Source: an uncultured Bacteroidota bacterium
GTDB lineage: Bacteria; Bacteroidota; Bacteroidia; Chitinophagales; Chitinophagaceae
Direction: 5' to 3'
NCBI GenBank assembly: GCA_946887345.1
Contig: CAMPKR010000065.1
Coordinates: 1 to 10,046, forward strand
Length of the DNA: 10,046 nt
In this document: positions 6,721 through 10,046 of the stretch, piece after piece
How the letters are laid out: every line of letters begins with the position of its first letter
How positions within the stretch are numbered: position 1 is the stretch's first letter
Notes under the pieces: model-generated
The model's database searches: none
What the model was told of the DNA's origin: nothing
What the model saw: the letters and a program-made list of their open reading frames with translations, nothing else
Translations under genes and position numbers: made by a program

Positions 6721-6782
6721 AGCTATGCTCTGTATAGTATTTATTGTTGAAAATAGCTATGTTTAACGGGCAATCATTAGTT

Positions 6783-9182
6783 ATGAATAAGGCTTTATTT
6801 CTCCTCGCAATTCTATTACCATTTATATCGCAGGCACAGCTCACACAGATCATTAAAGGTAGTGTGCATGATAAAGAGTCACATACACCCTTACAAGGTG
6901 TTGCCGTGTCGGTGACAGACGTAGAGGGCAAACCGGGGACAGTGACAGACGAGGCAGGCAATTTCAGCATAGGTAATATCCCGGTAGGTAAACATTCCAT
7001 GCGCCTCAGTTACCTGGGGTACCAATCGGTGGAGCTAAGTGATATACTGGTGACATCGGCGCGCGAAGTGGTAGTTGTAGTGGAAATGGAGGAGACTACC
7101 AATAAGATAGCCGAGGTGGAAATAAAGGCAAAGCGGGAACACATAAACGAAATGGCGATAGTAAGTGCCAAGACCTTTGAAGTGCAGGAAACGGAAAGAT
7201 ATGCCGGTAGCCGTGCCGATCCTGCGAGGATGGCTTCCAATTTTGCGGGAGTGCAGGGCGCCAATGACTCAAGGAATGATATAGTGATAAGAGGCAACTC
7301 ACCGCAGGGTGTACTCTGGAGGCTGGAAGGGGTAGACATACCCAACCCGAATCACTTCTCCGTACCGGGCACTACTGGTGGGCCGGTGAGTATGCTGAAC
7401 AGCAAGACACTTGGCAACAGTGATTTTTTTACGGGAGCATTTCCGGCGGAATATGGTAATGCTACTGGTGGCGCATTCGATCTGCAACTACGTAATGGTA
7501 ATGCAGGTAAAACAGAAGTAACCGCGCAGCTGGGTTTCCTGGGAACGGAAGTGGCAGCTGAAGGGCCGATATCGAAAAAGAGCGGCTCATCGTTCCTTAT
7601 TGCGTACAGGTATTCAACTTTAAAGTTGTTTGAAGGGCTGAATATTAAAATAGGTACCAGCTCGGTGCCGAATTACCAGGATGCGACTTTTAAGCTCAAC
7701 TTCCCCATTAAGAAGAAAGCGAACCTTTCATTTTTCGGGATAGGAGGATTGAGTAAGATAGACCTGATAGTGAGCAACCTTACAGAGCAGCCTGAAGAAC
7801 TGTATGGCGAGTCGGACAGGGACCAGTACTTCTATTCTAATACAGGTGTAGTGGGAACGACGTTCAGCTATATTATTAATAGCAGCACTTATACCAGTAT
7901 TACGGTAGCACAGACAGCCAACCAAATCGGCTCTCACCACGATAAGGTATTCAGAGCTGCCGGTTTCGAGGTGGATTCTATCAAAAGCATACTGGACTAT
8001 AATTATACAACACGGAGCACTGTTGCGCACTGGTACGTCAACAAAAAGTTTTCAGCGAAGCATACATTGAAGGCAGGCATAGTGAACAATTACTACAACC
8101 TTGACCTGCTGGATAGCAGCAGGCAGTACCCTCCAACCAGGCAGGATTGGGAGCATAGGACCGGCTTTAGCGGAGGGACCAACTTAACGCAGGCTTACGT
8201 GCAATATAAGTTCAGACCAAACGATAATCTTACAGCAACTGCAGGCGTGCACGGGCAATATTTGTCGCACAATGGATCTAAGTCCATTGAGCCGAGAGTA
8301 GCTATGCGGTACCGGTTGAACAGCACTAATAATATTTCGCTGGGCTATGGCCTGCATAGCCAGATGCAGCAGATGTACCAGTATTTCTCTCATTTGCCGC
8401 AGAATGCGCCATCGCAGATGCACAACTATAATGTAGACTTTACGCGCAGTCACCATGTGGTGCTGGGATACGATCATCGGTTCAGCAATGTGCTAAGGGT
8501 AAGTACGGAGGCTTATTACCAATACCTTTTCAATATACCGGTGGAGAAAAGAGCGGGCTCTTCGTTCTCTGGTTTGAACCAGGGCAATTCGTTCAGCAGG
8601 ACATTCCCCGATACATTACAGAATACAGGAACCGGGTACAACTATGGAATGGAAGTGACAGTAGAAAAGATGTTTAGTAAAGGATATTATTTCCTGTTTA
8701 CAGGATGTGTCTTTAACTCCAAGGCGAAGGGGAATGATGGAGTATATCGCAGCACAGACTATAATACTAACTTCTGCTTAAACTTGCTGGGAGGGTATGA
8801 ACTAAAGTTAAGTAAAAACAGTGTGTTGATCAGCGGGCTGAAAATAACTTATGGGGGTGGCCAATTGTATTCTCCGCCAGATGTAGCAGCATCGAATAAT
8901 ATGGGCGACTATATAGTGGTAGACAGCCTGAGAAATACGCTGAGGTTTCCTAACTATTTTAGAACTGATCTGAGGATAGGAGTCAGACTGAACAGGAAGA
9001 AGGTAACGCATGAGATAGCCTTTGACCTGGTGAACCTGTTCGGTACTAAGAACCTACTCAACCTCACCTACAGCAGCGACCTTGCGGCACAGGGGCAATA
9101 TCCCTTCCTGAAGCAATACCAGCTGGGCTTTTTGCCATTGTTCTATTACAGACTGGATTTTAACCTGGGCAGTAAGAACTAG
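6783..9182 (+). CDS. TonB-dependent outer-membrane receptor with carboxypeptidase-regulatory-like domain
   Basis: A TonB-dependent receptor of 799 residues from the ATG at 6783. That start gives a clean signal peptide, MNKALFLLAILLPFISQA, cut before Gln19. Upstream in-frame starts (TTG 6744, ATG 6759) would add up to 13 residues in front of it and are less likely. Residues about 24-102 form a CarboxypepD_reg-like beta-sandwich (GSVHDKESHTPLQGVAVSV, then a YLGYQS segment). The plug follows at about 130-240 with IVIRGNSPQGVLWRLEGVDIPNPNHF (167-192) and FPAEYGNATGGAFDL (220-234), and the remainder is the outer-membrane beta-barrel. It imports a ligand across the outer membrane using TonB/ExbBD energy. 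No SusD-type partner, iron-box or transport gene is beside it, so the ligand cannot be named. The charged small protein begins 38 bp downstream and may be co-transcribed. Confidence 0.92.
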   Translation: MNKALFLLAILLPFISQAQLTQIIKGSVHDKESHTPLQGVAVSVTDVEGKPGTVTDEAGNFSIGNIPVGKHSMRLSYLGYQSVELSDILVTSAREVVVVVEMEETTNKIAEVEIKAKREHINEMAIVSAKTFEVQETERYAGSRADPARMASNFAGVQGANDSRNDIVIRGNSPQGVLWRLEGVDIPNPNHFSVPGTTGGPVSMLNSKTLGNSDFFTGAFPAEYGNATGGAFDLQLRNGNAGKTEVTAQLGFLGTEVAAEGPISKKSGSSFLIAYRYSTLKLFEGLNIKIGTSSVPNYQDATFKLNFPIKKKANLSFFGIGGLSKIDLIVSNLTEQPEELYGESDRDQYFYSNTGVVGTTFSYIINSSTYTSITVAQTANQIGSHHDKVFRAAGFEVDSIKSILDYNYTTRSTVAHWYVNKKFSAKHTLKAGIVNNYYNLDLLDSSRQYPPTRQDWEHRTGFSGGTNLTQAYVQYKFRPNDNLTATAGVHGQYLSHNGSKSIEPRVAMRYRLNSTNNISLGYGLHSQMQQMYQYFSHLPQNAPSQMHNYNVDFTRSHHVVLGYDHRFSNVLRVSTEAYYQYLFNIPVEKRAGSSFSGLNQGNSFSRTFPDTLQNTGTGYNYGMEVTVEKMFSKGYYFLFTGCVFNSKAKGNDGVYRSTDYNTNFCLNLLGGYELKLSKNSVLISGLKITYGGGQLYSPPDVAASNNMGDYIVVDSLRNTLRFPNYFRTDLRIGVRLNRKKVTHEIAFDLVNLFGTKNLLNLTYSSDLAAQGQYPFLKQYQLGFLPLFYYRLDFNLGSKN

Positions 9183-9220
9183 CTTTATTTTAGCTCTGCT
9201 GGCATAGTCTTTTGGCCTTT

Positions 9221-9601
9221 ATGGAAAAGAAATGTATGGAAGAGAACAGGAAGAATCCTGCAGAACAATATAATAAGAAGCAGGAGAAAAAGAAGAAGAA
9301 AAAAGGCCTGCACAATGATGCATTATATGCCGCAAGCATGGGCAGGCCTGCAACCGGGCAGGTAGACCCTCATAGCAATCGCGGATTAGCTAATACGGGT
9401 ACTAATATATCTTACGAAGGGCCTACATCTCCCGGAAGCGGAGGCTCGGTAGGTACGGGTTATTCATCGGGCAAGTCTGCTGTGGAACCAAGGATCAGTA
9501 CAGATTCGGATTATGAACGAGCCAGGATAGAAAAAGAAAATAAGGATGCCGATGAAGAAAAAAACAGGCGTGAACATAATGAGGAAAGAGATATAATATA
9601 A
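9221..9601 (+). CDS. Small highly charged low-complexity protein of unknown function
   Basis: A 126-residue protein with no family I can name. It has three zones. The basic N terminus has a run of six lysines (23-28). The middle is Gly/Ser/Thr/Pro-rich (about 40-90, including GRPATGQVDPHSNRG and GPTSPGSGGSVGTG). The C-terminal segment is strongly charged (about 96-124) and rich in Glu, Lys, Arg and Asp. There is no signal peptide, membrane segment or hydrophobic core, so it is probably cytoplasmic and largely disordered. The ATG at 9221 is preferred; TTG 9212 and ATG 9236 are alternatives. It lies 38 bp after the receptor stop with no terminator between them, and a strong terminator follows. 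The reading frame is genuine by placement and composition, but a role in nucleic-acid binding is only a guess from the lysine run. Confidence 0.75.
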   Translation: MEKKCMEENRKNPAEQYNKKQEKKKKKKGLHNDALYAASMGRPATGQVDPHSNRGLANTGTNISYEGPTSPGSGGSVGTGYSSGKSAVEPRISTDSDYERARIEKENKDADEEKNRREHNEERDII

Positions 9602-9622
9602 GTGAGTCTTTTCCGTTATTGA

Positions 9623-9660
9623 AATGCTGCAGTTTTGTGAACTGCAGCATTATTTTTATT
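9623..9660 (+). terminator. Intrinsic terminator after the small charged protein gene
   Basis: A perfect 12 bp stem, AATGCTGCAGTT (9623-9634) with AACTGCAGCATT (9640-9651), has a 5 nt loop TTGTG and is followed by ATTTTTATT. It lies 21 bp after the stop codon and probably ends the receptor/small-protein transcription unit. It also separates the lipoprotein gene, which must have its own promoter in the 39 bp that follow or overlapping the T-rich tail. Confidence 0.9.
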
Positions 9661-9690
9661 ATTATATTGCACCAACCAACCATAAGCTTT

Positions 9691-10046
9691 ATGTACAAAT
9701 ACCTTATCTGTTCATCTCTTTTATTAGCCTCAGCTATGTTCTATTCCTGCGAGAAGAAAACAGAAGGCTGCACCGATCCCACAGCTGATAACTTTAACCT
9801 ATATGCTGATGAAGATGATGGAAGTTGTGTGAAGACTAAGTTTTTAGAAGGGCCGTTTCTATTTACCGGAAACAGATCGGGTGGGGGATCGGGATCAATT
9901 AGTGTGCAGGATTCATTTAATGTAGTAGATCTGGGGAACGGACAATACAGGCTGGAAGGGCTGGCTGGTTGCAGCAGTATACAAGTGCAAAGCACTGATA
10001 ATAGCTGGCAGATGGTAGCTAATTCTTGCGGCATTGCGAACTGGTC
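9691..10046 (+). CDS. Lipoprotein with a GCTDPTA...DDGSC motif, 3' truncated by the window edge
   Basis: An open frame of 118 codons runs off the right edge. MYKYLICSSLLLASAMFYSC is a lipoprotein signal with the lipidated residue at Cys20, although Phe/Tyr/Ser before it makes the lipobox loose. The mature part starts EKKTEGCTDPTADNFNLYAD and then EDDGSC (residues 21-46). This is a short Cys-bounded, Asp-rich motif common in Bacteroidota surface proteins and reminiscent of thrombospondin type 3 calcium-binding repeats; here it occurs once. Residues 47-118 look beta-rich with a Gly/Ser linker (GNRSGGGSGS) and two further Cys (CSS, SCG). It is probably anchored in the envelope; its partner or ligand is unknown. 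It is preceded by a terminator, so it is likely a separate transcription unit. Confidence 0.85.
   Translation, partial: MYKYLICSSLLLASAMFYSCEKKTEGCTDPTADNFNLYADEDDGSCVKTKFLEGPFLFTGNRSGGGSGSISVQDSFNVVDLGNGQYRLEGLAGCSSIQVQSTDNSWQMVANSCGIANW

Noticed and set aside
6912..6951. Direct repeat GTGACAGACG in the receptor gene
   Set aside because: The two copies encode V-T-D in the normal CarboxypepD_reg-like domain ten codons apart; ordinary coding similarity explains it.
6783..9182. SusC-type polysaccharide-utilisation receptor
   Set aside because: There is no adjacent SusD gene or glycoside hydrolase, and the plug segment (NSPQGVLWRLEGVDIPNPNHF) differs from the usual SusC signature, so only the general receptor call is supported.

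Overview
The window looks like chromosomal DNA from a member of the Bacteroidota, probably the Chitinophagales (Chitinophagaceae-like). The evidence is a C-terminal type IX secretion (T9SS) sorting domain, a TonB-dependent receptor with an N-terminal carboxypeptidase-regulatory-like domain, signal peptides cut before Gln (A|Q), a lipoprotein with a GCTDPTA...DDGSC motif, A-rich rather than Shine-Dalgarno leaders, and a TAnnTTTG-type -7 promoter box. The family assignment is an inference. No mobile element, CRISPR array, rRNA or intact tRNA was seen.

Left half, minus strand (193-5350): three genes read right to left as an apparent operon. They are a DUF1800 protein (3641-5350), a second DUF1800 paralog (1791-3503), and a DUF1501 protein with a twin-arginine-type N terminus and a T9SS C-terminal domain (193-1770). 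A strong bidirectional terminator lies 20 bp past the last stop. The DUF1800 pair is a tandem duplication: 83 of 120 residues are identical over residues 151-270 by my count, and the only three cysteines they share sit at identical positions. DUF1501 and DUF1800 proteins recur as neighbours in many bacteria without an agreed biochemical function. This operon is the least understood module of the window.

Middle (5351-5680): a 330 bp divergent intergenic region. It holds G/T-rich direct repeats in the leader of the DUF1800 operon and a widely spaced inverted repeat that could be an operator.

Right half, plus strand (5681-10046): a secreted dienelactone-hydrolase-family protein (5681-6520) closed by its own terminator; a TonB-dependent outer-membrane receptor (6783-9182); a small, highly charged, low-complexity protein 38 bp downstream of it (9221-9601) ending in a 12 bp stem terminator; and the start of a lipoprotein (9691 to the window edge). 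The envelope is the common theme: five of the seven gene products carry recognisable export or anchoring signals. There is no sequence evidence that the left operon and the right genes act together.

The left 192 bp contain no convincing gene but do contain a run of hairpins ending in the terminator.
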